Positions 1-8,724 are shown, counted from the stretch's first letter. The stretch is DNA of 64,000 bases from Flammeovirga kamogawensis (GCF_018736065.1 NZ_CP076128.1:4217001-4281000), one strand, 5' to 3'. Translations and numbers: made by a program. Notes: generated by a model not told the origin, from the sequence alone.

Positions 1-1
1 T

Positions 2-790
2 ATCGGAGATGGCGATCATTCCACGCTCTCTGCTGTGCCTAAAGATGCAGTAGAATCTGCAAAAATGATTTTTAAAGATCAAGGAGTTATTGCAGGTATA
101 GAAATGGCAAAACGCATTTTCTTAACTTTAGATCCTGATATGGAAATTAAATGTTTTGCTAATGAGGGCGATAGTCTAAATTATGGAGACATTGTAATGA
201 CTATTAAAGGTAATGCTCAAGCTATTTTAATGGCAGAACGCCTTGCTTTAAATTGTGCACAACGTATGAGTGGAATTGCATCTCATACTCACCGTGTAGT
301 AAACCTTATTAAAAACTCAAAGACTAAGATTTTAGATACTCGTAAAACTACACCAAATTTCAGATTAATGGAGAAATGGGCAGTTTTCTTGGGTGGAGGA
401 AGAAATCATAGATTTGGTTTGTATGACATGGTTATGCTAAAAGATAATCATATAGATTATGCTGGAGGAATTGAAAAAGCTGTAAGCGATACGAAACAAT
501 ATCTATCAGAAAATAATAAATCACTTCGTATTGAGGTAGAAACAAGAAACCTTGATGAAGTGAAACAAGCATTAGCTGCAAAAGTAGATGTTATCATGTT
601 AGATAATATGGATATTGCAACAATGAAAGAAGCTGTTCGTATTGTTGGAGGACAATGTGAAACTGAAGCATCTGGAGGAATAACAGAAAGTAATGTTGCT
701 GAAGTAGCAGAAACAGGAGTTGATTTTATTTCTTTAGGAGCCTTAACTCATTCTAGTCTAAGTAAAGATATCAGCTTAAAGGCTGTATAA
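2..790 (+). CDS. nadC: Nicotinate-nucleotide pyrophosphorylase (carboxylating), 5'-partial
   Basis: This enzyme converts quinolinate and PRPP to nicotinate mononucleotide, CO2 and PPi in de novo NAD synthesis. The frame is open to the left edge of the window and begins with IGDGDHSTLSAVPKDA, the conserved N-terminal region of NadC, so the start codon lies outside. A GTG at 35 falls inside this conserved block and is not the start. Family blocks are visible: ALNCAQRMSGIAS, then LDTRKTTPNFR with the substrate-binding Arg and Lys, GGGRNHRFGLYDMVMLKDNH, the EVETRNLDE segment, VDVIMLDNM and ASGGI near the C-terminus. A small membrane protein follows 14 bases downstream and probably shares the transcript, which ends at the hairpin near 1380. 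The family assignment is secure. Confidence 0.95.
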   Translation: MGDGDHSTLSAVPKDAVESAKMIFKDQGVIAGIEMAKRIFLTLDPDMEIKCFANEGDSLNYGDIVMTIKGNAQAILMAERLALNCAQRMSGIASHTHRVVNLIKNSKTKILDTRKTTPNFRLMEKWAVFLGGGRNHRFGLYDMVMLKDNHIDYAGGIEKAVSDTKQYLSENNKSLRIEVETRNLDEVKQALAAKVDVIMLDNMDIATMKEAVRIVGGQCETEASGGITESNVAEVAETGVDFISLGALTHSSLSKDISLKAV

Positions 791-804
791 ATTGTATTAT
801 TAAG

Positions 805-1359
805 ATGACAATCAAGACAAAAAAATATCAATTAGAATCGAACCAATATGTAAAATTAGGTTTGATTGGGGTAATGAAAGAATTATGGTGGTTCTGGTTT
901 ATACCAGCTGCAATTATAATTATACCGTCATTAATATGGCCAAGTTCACTTTGGTGGATGGTAGGTGTAGGTGTATTATTATCTGTACTTTACATTTTAT
1001 TTTGGTGGGCACAATTTATGGGAGCAACACAAATGGAACAAAGTAAAATGTTCTTTGAGAGACTTTCATATGAAATAGATAGCAGATTCATCATGATGAA
1101 ACGTAATGCTAAAGAAGGTATGCCTGTAAAATGGGAGATGGTTAAAAGTGCAAAAATGACAGATGATGCATTTGTTTTAATGTTAGGTAATGATAATGTT
1201 GAAGCAAATAAAATTCAAAAGTTTTTTGCTCAGAAGTTAGGTATGCCTTTATACTTACCTTATTCTATCTTCACTACAGAAGTACAAAAAGGATTTATGA
1301 TAAAACTACTTCAACGTAAAGGTCTTATAGAAGTTCCTGAAACGACAAAAGAAGCATAG
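805..1359 (+). CDS. Small inner-membrane protein, possibly YcxB-like
   Basis: The 184-residue protein has two closely spaced hydrophobic segments, about residues 28-48 and 50-70, rich in Trp and Ile. A soluble C-terminal half of about 110 residues follows. This layout (two N-terminal membrane spans, then a small beta-rich cytoplasmic domain) resembles YcxB-like proteins, but I see no diagnostic motif, so the family name is tentative. It starts 14 bases after nadC and ends just before a strong terminator, so it is probably the last gene of the nadC transcript. That neighbour does not reveal its function. Confidence 0.75.
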   Translation: MTIKTKKYQLESNQYVKLGLIGVMKELWWFWFIPAAIIIIPSLIWPSSLWWMVGVGVLLSVLYILFWWAQFMGATQMEQSKMFFERLSYEIDSRFIMMKRNAKEGMPVKWEMVKSAKMTDDAFVLMLGNDNVEANKIQKFFAQKLGMPLYLPYSIFTTEVQKGFMIKLLQRKGLIEVPETTKEA

Positions 1360-1379
1360 TTTTAAAACTATTCTATAAA

Positions 1380-1411
1380 CCTCTTAAGAAGCATCTTGAG
1401 AGGTTTTTTTT
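1380..1411 (+). terminator. Intrinsic terminator after the nadC unit
   Basis: A 10-bp stem CCTCTTAAGA/TCTTGAGAGG (one G-T pair) with loop AGCA is followed by eight T on the plus strand. The stop codon of the convergent hydrolase gene lies inside the stem. Confidence 0.85.
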
Positions 1412-2190
1412 GTTTTTAACCATTCAAAATATTTAAATAATGCTCTGTTATGGTCTGCTTCTAAATAAATAATAGACTCTTTAGGTAATTGAAGAATAAA
1501 ATTATCTAAATCTTTTTTTAAGATAACAGCATCATACTTGCCTAGAAAAAGAAGTAATTTACTTTCAGTTTTTTTTACTTTATTTATTAAATCAGTTTTA
1601 GAAAAGTTAGCCACTGAAATTGAAATCCATGTTTCTGCAATTCTAGAAGAATACAAGTTGTTAGTTAGATTCTGCTTAATAAACCGCTCTTGCTTTACAG
1701 AAATTATATTTAAAAACTTTGCAACTGATATTAATTTACTGACCTTTACGGCGTTGGTCATTATTAATTTAAATACTGGTTGTATTAGTTTTGCAGTTGC
1801 AATTGGAAAAATAACATTATCTCCTATGCCATCTGGTGCAATTAAGTGGAGCTCTTTACATTTTGTTGGAAAGCGTAGGTAAAGGAAGCATGCTATTCTT
1901 GCTCCAATAGAATACCCACAAATAGACCAATTTTTTATTTTTTTTTCAGAAGTTAGCTTTTCTATAAAAGTAATAATTTCTGTAAAATAAATTTGAGAGT
2001 CTAAATTATCTAATTTGTTTTGAAAAGGATGGTGAGGTAGGTTGATAGTCAGGATTATAGTATTCTTTAGAATATTTGGTAGAGTAGAAAACACCTTATA
2101 AGTCTGTCCATAACCATGGATACAAATAAGTAAGTCTTTCCCTTCACCAAAGACATTAAAAATATCGTATTTTGTATCTAAATCCTTCAA
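1384..2190 (-). CDS. Alpha/beta hydrolase
   Basis: The 268-residue protein has the alpha/beta hydrolase layout. LICIHGYGQT near residues 20-30 supplies the oxyanion-hole HG motif. CGYSIGARIACF near residue 90 is the nucleophile elbow with Ser in G-Y-S-I-G. LFLGKYDAVI carries the likely acid Asp, and LEADHNRALF carries the likely catalytic His. There is no signal peptide, so it is probably cytoplasmic. The substrate cannot be read from the sequence. It diverges from the MerR regulator, with 62 bases between the start codons, so the two promoters may overlap. It converges on the nadC unit, and its last codons form part of that unit's terminator. Confidence 0.85.
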   Translation of the reverse strand: MKDLDTKYDIFNVFGEGKDLLICIHGYGQTYKVFSTLPNILKNTIILTINLPHHPFQNKLDNLDSQIYFTEIITFIEKLTSEKKIKNWSICGYSIGARIACFLYLRFPTKCKELHLIAPDGIGDNVIFPIATAKLIQPVFKLIMTNAVKVSKLISVAKFLNIISVKQERFIKQNLTNNLYSSRIAETWISISVANFSKTDLINKVKKTESKLLLFLGKYDAVILKKDLDNFILQLPKESIIYLEADHNRALFKYFEWLKTKKTSQDAS

Positions 2191-2252
2191 CTAGTAAAAC
2201 AATTATATTATAAAGCTTGTTAAAGATATAATATTTTAGTTGCAGAAAAAAC

Positions 2253-3155
2253 ATGAGTAATTATTCAATAAAAGACTTAGAACACCTAACTGGTGTGAAA
2301 GCACATACAATTCGTATTTGGGAACAGAGATACGAAATAATAACCCCTAAAAGGTCTGATACTAATATTAGGTATTATACTGATGATGATTTAAAACACA
2401 TGATAAATGTGTCACTACTTAATAACAATGGATTTAAAATCTCTAAAATTGCAAAATTTACAGCAGAAGAGATTAACCAAGAAGTTTATAAAGTACTTGA
2501 TGTAAATGATAATTATCAGGATCAGATTAGCGCTCTAACGATGTGCATGCTAGAATTTGATGAAGCACATTTTGAGAAAATAATATCGTCAAATATATTA
2601 AAGAAAGGTTTTGAAAGTACAATGGTAAATATCATTTTACCGTTCATGATGCGAATTGGTGTATTGTGGTTAACAGGTGCCGTTTCTCCAGCACAAGAAC
2701 ATTTTATTTCTAATTTGATACGACAGAAATTAATTGTGGCAATAGATGCTCAAATAACTTCTAGTGTACCAGATAAACCTTCTTTTATGTTGTTTTTACC
2801 TGAAGGTGAATTACATGAGATATCTTTATTATTTGCCTCTTATGTTATTAGAGCTCGTGGATTCAAGGTTATCTATTTGGGACAATCATTACCACTTCAT
2901 GAAGTAAAAGATGTTTATAAAGGATGTAAATCAGAGTATTTACTAACTGTAATGACATCACTTACACAAATAAATGATGTACAAAAATACCTAGATCAAA
3001 TTAGCTCATCGTTCCCAGAATCTAAAATATTAATTACAGGTAGACAGGTAGTTGGTAATGATTTTAAGCTAGGAGAAAATATGGAAGTGCTTGTAAGTAT
3101 GCCCTATTTCTTAAGTTTAATGGATAGTATTGTAGCAGAGACAGCTACTGTTTAA
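2253..3155 (+). CDS. MerR-family regulator with cobalamin-binding domain (CarH/LitR type)
   Basis: The 300-residue protein has an N-terminal MerR winged helix (residues 3-70: YSIKDLEHLTGVKAHTIRIWEQRY, with R/K-rich wing). A helical cap and a B12-binding Rossmann-like domain follow. The cap carries the W-x9-E-H motif of light-sensing CarH proteins (W139, E149, H150). The lower axial ligand His is present at H188 in EGELHEIS, but the usual D-x-H-x-x-G motif is degenerate (Asp to Glu, Gly to Ser). Members of this family repress target genes and release DNA when light breaks the adenosylcobalamin bond. Whether this one senses light is inference. The last 11 bases overlap the convergent folB gene. 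Confidence 0.88.
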   Translation: MSNYSIKDLEHLTGVKAHTIRIWEQRYEIITPKRSDTNIRYYTDDDLKHMINVSLLNNNGFKISKIAKFTAEEINQEVYKVLDVNDNYQDQISALTMCMLEFDEAHFEKIISSNILKKGFESTMVNIILPFMMRIGVLWLTGAVSPAQEHFISNLIRQKLIVAIDAQITSSVPDKPSFMLFLPEGELHEISLLFASYVIRARGFKVIYLGQSLPLHEVKDVYKGCKSEYLLTVMTSLTQINDVQKYLDQISSSFPESKILITGRQVVGNDFKLGENMEVLVSMPYFLSLMDSIVAETATV

Positions 3156-3501
3156 TAGTTATACTAGATGCTGTACAAATTCCTCCAATTGGGGGATTAA
3201 ACTTTTTGATTGTAACAGAAACCTCATTTGTAGAATTTTCCCACTTTTTATAAATATCATCAACAATATTTTGCCCGATATGCTCTAATAATTTTGTGGA
3301 AATTGCCATTCGTTGTTTCACAATTTCATACAATTCCATATAATTTATAGTGCCTTCAAGGTCATCTGTTAATGCTGCTTTTTCAAAGTTTGTTGCTACA
3401 ATAAGATCAACACCATATTTATTTCCAATTTTTTGTTCTTCTTCAAAATAGCCATGGTAGGCAAAAAACTCCATGCCCTCTAATGCAATCGTATGTTTCA
3501 T
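3145..3501 (-). CDS. folB: Dihydroneopterin aldolase
   Basis: FolB cleaves 7,8-dihydroneopterin to 6-hydroxymethyl-7,8-dihydropterin and glycolaldehyde in folate synthesis. The 118-residue length is normal for the family. Family positions can be seen: FFAYHGYFEEEQ (Glu21/22), Tyr54 in TINYMELY, LLEHIGQNI with Glu73, and VTIKKFNPPIGG with the catalytic Lys at 99/100. It starts 3 bases after the DivIVA-like gene and is probably translated from the same minus-strand transcript. Its 3' end overlaps the 3' end of the MerR regulator gene. No other folate genes are nearby. Confidence 0.93.
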   Translation of the reverse strand: MKHTIALEGMEFFAYHGYFEEEQKIGNKYGVDLIVATNFEKAALTDDLEGTINYMELYEIVKQRMAISTKLLEHIGQNIVDDIYKKWENSTNEVSVTIKKFNPPIGGICTASSITIKQ

Positions 3502-3504
3502 TAA

Positions 3505-4146
3505 TCAAATATTTAATTCTTCGAAAAAGTTAGAAGTTACGGAATCATTTGTTGGCGTTTCTTGGTTTAACCTGTCAACTTTTTCCCTTTGTATTTTTAA
3601 AGCAGTTTGATCACTGTGAGCAACATCTTTTATAGCTTTTAATCTTCTTGCTTCTGATAAAGTTTTTTCAGCCATTTCACTTAAAGCATTTAATAACTTA
3701 TCCGAATAGCTATCAATGGCATTGTAATCTCTTTTAATAAGAGAAGTATCTTTTCTTAATTTATTCATTTCAGCTTGGTAGCGTAAATGAACTTCTTCCA
3801 TTGCTTTTTGTGCTTTTGATTCTGCTTCTTGAATAATAAAATTAGCTTTCATTTTTGCTGATTCGATCATTGCATCAGATTGTATTTGTACATCTTTTAA
3901 TGCAACTCTTTTAGCTTTCTCAGCACTATTAATACTGTCAATCATTTTAGTTTCTAAACGCTCAAACTGATTAACCCTTTGTCTTTGTTCTGAAAGTTGT
4001 TCTAATAATAAAGTATTTTGATCTCTTAAAGCAGAAATTTCTTGTGCTACAGTATGTAAAAGTCTAGTCACATCTTTTGTGTCGTAACCACCAAAAATTT
4101 TCTTTTTGATATTACTATTAATGATATCATTTGGTTCGATACTCAT
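3505..4146 (-). CDS. DivIVA-domain coiled-coil protein
   Basis: The first 60 residues match the DivIVA N-terminal pattern: PNDIINSNIKKKIFGGYDTKDVTRLL, with the G-Y-D/N turn that in DivIVA/GpsB proteins contacts the membrane, followed by the first coiled coil. Residues 35-195 are heptad-rich (EQLSEQRQRVNQFERLE, AKMKANFIIQEAESKAQKA). No membrane span or signal peptide is visible. DivIVA proteins are polar or septal scaffolds; a role in this phylum is not established from sequence. It sits between folB (3 bases downstream) and a small unknown gene (38 bases upstream). Confidence 0.82.
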   Translation of the reverse strand: MSIEPNDIINSNIKKKIFGGYDTKDVTRLLHTVAQEISALRDQNTLLLEQLSEQRQRVNQFERLETKMIDSINSAEKAKRVALKDVQIQSDAMIESAKMKANFIIQEAESKAQKAMEEVHLRYQAEMNKLRKDTSLIKRDYNAIDSYSDKLLNALSEMAEKTLSEARRLKAIKDVAHSDQTALKIQREKVDRLNQETPTNDSVTSNFFEELNI

Positions 4147-4184
4147 AGTTTAATTGTTATTTGTGTTTAATTGTTATCTGTAAG

Positions 4185-4406
4185 TTAACTTTCATTATGA
4201 CATTTCTCCAAATTTTTCTCAATATCTTCCCAATATGAGGTTTCACTTTCTGGAACTGAAATAGGTTCTTCTCCTGTTTGTACTCTCCAATAATTAGAAT
4301 TGTACAAGCATTTTTTTTGATACTCAGAAAGTTGATTGTACTTCGCATAATTTTTAGCTGTATTCTTGTCAGCTAATAACTTCTCATATATTTGTCTACT
4401 GTTCAT
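4185..4406 (-). CDS. Small protein of unknown function (73 aa)
   Basis: I do not recognise this gene. The protein is charged and Tyr/Asn-rich, with no signal peptide or membrane segment (YEKLLADKNTAKNYAKYNQL, then YNSNYWRVQTGEEP). Its ATG overlaps the TGA of the upstream 171-residue gene in an ATGA arrangement, which argues for translational coupling and for a real gene. A second reading frame over the same bases (4157-4348) lacks this support. Confidence 0.6.
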   Translation of the reverse strand: MNSRQIYEKLLADKNTAKNYAKYNQLSEYQKKCLYNSNYWRVQTGEEPISVPESETSYWEDIEKNLEKCHNES

Positions 4407-4918
4407 ATAAATCCTTTATTCTTTAAACTTATTTCTTCAAACCCAACTTCATAAATTCCTTCTTCAATCCAAAAACCTTTAGCTTCTGTTTGATTAATAA
4501 ATTTATAGATAACAATCCCATTAAATAAATTGTCAAGATCTTTATACGTAAAATTAATACATAATAAGTCTTCAAAAAGAAAACCATTTCCTTTTTGTGT
4601 CTGATTACCAATACCCATTTCCCAAGTACATGTGTATTTATTATCTATGAGGTGTTCTATTTTAAGGCTTCCAGTATACGAACTATCAGTTCCCCAAGAA
4701 TTATGACCATTAAAAGAATAATACCCTTGAACAGTTTCTACTATTATAGAATCATTATCTTGTTTAATATGTTGTGTAGCATGCATATCTAAATACCCTT
4801 GCTGTAACAATATAAACCGAGCTTTGATGTTGGCTATTGAGGTGTCTCCATCCCAAAAATCAATATTTTTGTTGTTTGTAGAAGTGAAAAAGTTAATAAA
4901 CCATTTTAATAAATTCAT
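4403..4918 (-). CDS. Protein of unknown function (171 aa)
   Basis: I do not recognise a family. The protein has a short hydrophobic N-terminus (LLKWFINFFTS), which is not a convincing signal peptide, then a soluble domain rich in aromatic and beta-forming residues (ETVQGYYSFNGHNSW, KYTCTWEMGIGNQTQKGNGF). It may be a small beta-sandwich or lipocalin-like fold; that is a guess. Its start codon shares one base with the stop of the FadL-like barrel gene, and its stop overlaps the next start as ATGA. All three are therefore probably translated in sequence. Confidence 0.65.
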   Translation of the reverse strand: MNLLKWFINFFTSTNNKNIDFWDGDTSIANIKARFILLQQGYLDMHATQHIKQDNDSIIVETVQGYYSFNGHNSWGTDSSYTGSLKIEHLIDNKYTCTWEMGIGNQTQKGNGFLFEDLLCINFTYKDLDNLFNGIVIYKFINQTEAKGFWIEEGIYEVGFEEISLKNKGFI

Positions 4919-6402
4919 TAGTTATCCTCTCCAATATTGTAAGTGAATCCAAGAAATAAACTTAATGTATTTTCATTTATACTCATTGTATTATTTCTAT
5001 ATCCTTGTAAAACTAAACGATCTTGTGCAGAAAATTCGATAGGGTCGTCAAAATTGGCAATTTGTGGTAAATTATCTTTATAAGATATAGAGTATTGAAG
5101 TCCTGCAATGATATCAGTTTTCAAAACTCTAAACTGAGCACCAGCTGTAACGTGGTATTGGTCTAAAGAAAATATTGTAATTTCTGAAGGATACAGATTA
5201 TCACTTCCTCCATCATATTCATCATAAGTAAAGTCTGTTCTAAAACCACTAATAATTTCCACATTTTTACTTACTCGGTTTCTCCATCCAATAGCTACAT
5301 TAGTTACCTGATCTTTACTTGTCGTATTATCTAACCAGTTTTCAGTCCTAATTCCAATTAAATTGTTTGTAACTACCGGTCCTGGAGGTTGATCTTTTAT
5401 CTGATTGTATTTTGCAACAGCTGCAAAATATTCTGCTGTAAAATAGAACGAGGATTTTTCTCTATAATATGTTCCTCCGATAGCTATAGAAAGGGGTTCT
5501 TTAAAATTGGTTTCAAGTTCATCTTGAAATTCAGTCACCAACATATTAGGTAAAGGTGTTGTACTATTTACACTAACATTGTTAACAGCAACTTCTCTAT
5601 ATACTTCAGATTCTCCAGCATAGGCCATTGAAGGAGTGGTAATAGCAAGACCTAAATCTACATTTTTTAGAGAATATTTAAGTCCAAGTTTTAAAATAAT
5701 TCTAGATGTATACCCTTTAATACTTTGTGTATTTTTGAAATTTGCAACATAGAAATCTTCATTATCAATTTGCTTTCTTTCATTAAGATTATAGGCATTT
5801 GCTTCTATATCATAGATGTAATTCATTGATACATAAGAGTGAAAAGCACTTATCCCTAAACTGAATTTATCAGACATTTTTTTAGCAATACTAGCTCCTA
5901 ACCAATAATCTTCATAGTCTAATCGATAATAAAAATCGCCAATATATTCTTCATTTCCTGGAGTAGCACTTAAAATATCTAATTGGTGGGTAGTTCTAGA
6001 TCTTAATTCAGTAGTAGCATTATCTCGAGTAAAACTTGCCAATTCAATACTAGTTTTATCCCAATTTTTTGGTCTTAGTAGAAAAGCAACAAACCTTGGT
6101 TGTACTTTAAAGTTCCAATCACTATAACTATTACCACTTCCAAGAGCATCACTATAATTATAAATATAAGTACTAAATATATTTGCAGTAATAGAGAATT
6201 TTTGATAATCAATATCAGCTACTTGTGCAGGGTTATAAAAAATAGCGGCAATTCCACTACCTCCTCCTACAACAGCTCCAGATAGCAAACTTGCATCAGT
6301 ATTAAAGCTGTTACTCCAATATCTACCAGTTTGTGAAAATGAGGGTATTTGATGAAGGAAAAAAAGAACTAAAAAAAAATATTTATAGTTTGATCTAGAC
6401 AT
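4918..6402 (-). CDS. Outer-membrane beta-barrel, FadL/OmpP1-like
   Basis: The protein has 494 residues with a Sec signal peptide of about 24 residues ending in PSFSQ. The N-terminal stretch SLLSGAVVGGGSGIAAIFYNPAQVADI resembles the FadL-family motif in which small residues and N-P-A form the plug region. The rest alternates polar and hydrophobic residues as in barrel strands (KFSLGISAFHSYVSMNY, DIIAGLQYSISY), and it ends in LFLGFTYNIGEDN. FadL proteins admit hydrophobic substrates; the substrate here is unknown. It is the first gene of a tight minus-strand group that runs into the two unknown proteins and possibly on to the DivIVA-like gene and folB. Confidence 0.75.
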   Translation of the reverse strand: MSRSNYKYFFLVLFFLHQIPSFSQTGRYWSNSFNTDASLLSGAVVGGGSGIAAIFYNPAQVADIDYQKFSITANIFSTYIYNYSDALGSGNSYSDWNFKVQPRFVAFLLRPKNWDKTSIELASFTRDNATTELRSRTTHQLDILSATPGNEEYIGDFYYRLDYEDYWLGASIAKKMSDKFSLGISAFHSYVSMNYIYDIEANAYNLNERKQIDNEDFYVANFKNTQSIKGYTSRIILKLGLKYSLKNVDLGLAITTPSMAYAGESEVYREVAVNNVSVNSTTPLPNMLVTEFQDELETNFKEPLSIAIGGTYYREKSSFYFTAEYFAAVAKYNQIKDQPPGPVVTNNLIGIRTENWLDNTTSKDQVTNVAIGWRNRVSKNVEIISGFRTDFTYDEYDGGSDNLYPSEITIFSLDQYHVTAGAQFRVLKTDIIAGLQYSISYKDNLPQIANFDDPIEFSAQDRLVLQGYRNNTMSINENTLSLFLGFTYNIGEDN

Positions 6403-6582
6403 AATTTATAAGAAGAGAATAAACAAAAAATACAATAATTTGATTTCGGAATAAATAGATATAAGTCTTTGAGAGTAATTTTTTTATTAAATAAAGAGCT
6501 TCTAAAAAAATAAGTAATAAAAATAAGAATTATCTATTGCAAAAATTATTTTTTTACTCAAAAAGGTTCATTAATTTAATAT

Positions 6583-6619
6583 TAGTTTAAAGTAAACTAG
6601 TCGTAAGATTAAATTACGA
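6583..6619 (+). promoter_or_regulatory. Two adjacent dyads upstream of the barrel/protease pair
   Basis: TAGTTTA-aag-TAAACTA at 6583-6599 is followed at once by TCGTAA-gattaaa-TTACGA at 6601-6619. The pair lies 33 to 69 bases upstream of the start codon at 6652. They look like operator half-sites or a leader hairpin. No clear TAnnTTTG box was found here. Confidence 0.3.
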
Positions 6620-6651
6620 ACTAATTATTATCAATCCTTCAATCAATTATA

Positions 6652-7539
6652 ATGAATAAAACAAAGGCTATTGGTTTCCCATTGCTGATGTTACTCTCTT
6701 TTATATCAACTATTACCTTTGCACAAAAAGAGGTAGAAGAAGTTAAAAAAGATAGAAAGCAGAATCAGTATATTCTACTCGGGTCAAATTTTGTTGCTAA
6801 CGTAAAATCTAGAGATGCGGCATTTTCACCATTAACCTATTCTGGTGTAGGAATAGGTGCTTCAGGTGGGTACCTTAATACTAGTGATCATTTTGAATTT
6901 CTTATAGATGGAGGTTTTAATTTTGGATTAATGTATACAGATCTTTCAGGGAGTACAGATACTGGAGGAAATATCTATTATACAATACCTGTACATACAC
7001 ATGCATTGTGGAAAATCAATCCAGTATTTAGAGGGACAAAAGGAGCTTCTTTAAAGTTAGGTGGAGCAATTGATTTTTTAGGAAATTATAGGGGTAATTT
7101 CTCTTACACGAACTCAGCTTTAAATTTTGAATACATTACTGGTTTTGGATTGGGTGGACAGTTAGAATGGGATGTAAGTATTGGTAAAACTGGTAAATTC
7201 TTCAGAAAAAGAGATCGTGATCTTACTTTTTTATGGTCAATATCTTTGCCTTTAATGGGGAGTTATATGCGACCGAGTTATAATACAATTAGTGATTTTA
7301 CAACTGGAGCTAATTTCTTATCTGGAGGAGGGCAGCAAGAGTTTGCTTTTATTGGAAAGCTAGTTCAATTTCAATCTCGTTTAGAAATGTATTACAAACT
7401 GCATAATCTTAATGCATTTAGATTACAATATGAATGGAAATATTATGCTGTTAACGAGGGAAGTAGTGGGACATCTAAAGGAGCGTACCATCGTTTAGGT
7501 TTAGCATTTATGTTTAACGTAACAGGAAATAAGAAATAA
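6652..7539 (+). CDS. Secreted outer-membrane beta-barrel protein
   Basis: The 295-residue protein begins with a signal peptide (about 24 residues, cleaved near TFAQ). The mature part is Gly- and aromatic-rich with strand-like alternation (LTYSGVGIGASGGYLNTSDHF, LKLGGAIDFLGNYRGNF, HRLGLAFMFNVTG), typical of outer-membrane barrels with unassigned substrate. One base separates its stop from the start of the S41 protease gene, so the two form an operon. The function is unknown. The pairing with a periplasmic lipoprotein protease suggests a shared envelope role, but that is inference. Confidence 0.7.
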   Translation: MNKTKAIGFPLLMLLSFISTITFAQKEVEEVKKDRKQNQYILLGSNFVANVKSRDAAFSPLTYSGVGIGASGGYLNTSDHFEFLIDGGFNFGLMYTDLSGSTDTGGNIYYTIPVHTHALWKINPVFRGTKGASLKLGGAIDFLGNYRGNFSYTNSALNFEYITGFGLGGQLEWDVSIGKTGKFFRKRDRDLTFLWSISLPLMGSYMRPSYNTISDFTTGANFLSGGGQQEFAFIGKLVQFQSRLEMYYKLHNLNAFRLQYEWKYYAVNEGSSGTSKGAYHRLGLAFMFNVTGNKK

Positions 7540-7540
7540 G

Positions 7541-8650
7541 ATGAGAAATATAAAAGAGCTATTCTGTAAGGCATTTTCAATCGTCTTACTACTCACATTA
7601 TTAAGTTGTGAGAAAATGTTTATTGAGGCTGACCCAACATCATCAAATACAGAGACATTTGAATATTTATGGCAAAAAGTCCGTGATCAATATTCATATT
7701 TAGAATTAAAAAATATTGATTGGGATAGTGTTTACTCTGTATATAGGGTGAAAGTTACAGATGATATGCCTCAAGAGGTATTTTTTCAAAGTATGTTTAA
7801 TATGTTAGAAACATTAGAAGATGGACATGTAAACTTATACTCTCCATTTAATGTATCTAGATATCCAGAATTAGCAGTGCCTGATTCTAATTATAGTACT
7901 AGAATTATTAGAACTACTTATTTAAGTGATTATTATACGATTACAGGACCTTTACAACATGATTTTATACACGCTATAGACCCTTCTGATGGTGAAAAAA
8001 AACCATTAGTTCAGGTAGAAAATGGCGTAGCCAAAGGAATAGCTTACGTAAGGTACAGTAGCTTCTCTTCTATGATTTCTAGTTATGATATTGATTATGT
8101 TATTTCAAGATATGGTAAAACTACTTATGGAATGGTAATCGATGTACGAAGTAATGGAGGGGGATCTCCTCTAAATATCTTTAAGATGTGTGAAAGGTTT
8201 ATTCCTGCTGATTCAGGAGAGGTTACTTTATATTATAGTAGAAATAAAACAGGTCCTGGAGCAGATGATTTTGATGACTGGATACCTGCTAATATTTCAC
8301 CAAGTGGTTTGTATTATCCCGGTAAAATAGTAATTCTAACAGATAGAGGTTGCTATAGTGCTACATCATATTTTGCTACAGCTATGAAGTCAGTTCAGAA
8401 ACTAAGAGATGTGAAAATAATTGGAGTGCCTACCGGCGGTGGTTTGGGAGCTCCGAGAGGTGGACAATTACCAAATGGATGGTATTATAGAATGTCGGTT
8501 ACTCAAACTAGATCTATTGATGGTGATTTAGATTATGAGTTGGGCGTTCCTCCAGATATACTTATTACACAGCAACCTTCTGATACAGAGATGGATAAAG
8601 ATACTCAATTAGAGAAAGCAATAGTAGAGATATTTAATGGTAATTGGTAA
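7541..8650 (+). CDS. S41-family (tail-specific type) peptidase lipoprotein
   Basis: The 369-residue protein has a lipoprotein signal with lipobox LLSC and acylated Cys23. An N-terminal helical region carries LETLEDGHVNLYSP, the conserved segment before the S41 core. The core shows VIDVRSNGGGSP and VILTDRGCYSATSYFATAMK, with the probable nucleophile Ser273, followed by GVPTGGGLGAP. There is no recognisable PDZ domain between them, so this is a short, C-terminal-processing-like member such as those often found as lipoproteins in Bacteroidota. It is cotranscribed with the upstream barrel gene. Confidence 0.87.
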   Translation: MRNIKELFCKAFSIVLLLTLLSCEKMFIEADPTSSNTETFEYLWQKVRDQYSYLELKNIDWDSVYSVYRVKVTDDMPQEVFFQSMFNMLETLEDGHVNLYSPFNVSRYPELAVPDSNYSTRIIRTTYLSDYYTITGPLQHDFIHAIDPSDGEKKPLVQVENGVAKGIAYVRYSSFSSMISSYDIDYVISRYGKTTYGMVIDVRSNGGGSPLNIFKMCERFIPADSGEVTLYYSRNKTGPGADDFDDWIPANISPSGLYYPGKIVILTDRGCYSATSYFATAMKSVQKLRDVKIIGVPTGGGLGAPRGGQLPNGWYYRMSVTQTRSIDGDLDYELGVPPDILITQQPSDTEMDKDTQLEKAIVEIFNGNW

Positions 8651-8724
8651 ACATGAAAAATATCATTTTTTTTGAAACTTATTTAAATAGTATCCGTTAA
8701 TTATTACTGCGAATAATACTAAAT

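Noticed and set aside
1538-1882. Plus-strand frame inside the alpha/beta hydrolase gene
   Set aside because: Antisense to a clear enzyme with full catalytic motifs; translation shows no domain.
4157-4348. 63-residue minus-strand frame
   Set aside because: It overlaps the 73-residue gene whose ATGA coupling to its neighbour supports it; this one has no such support.
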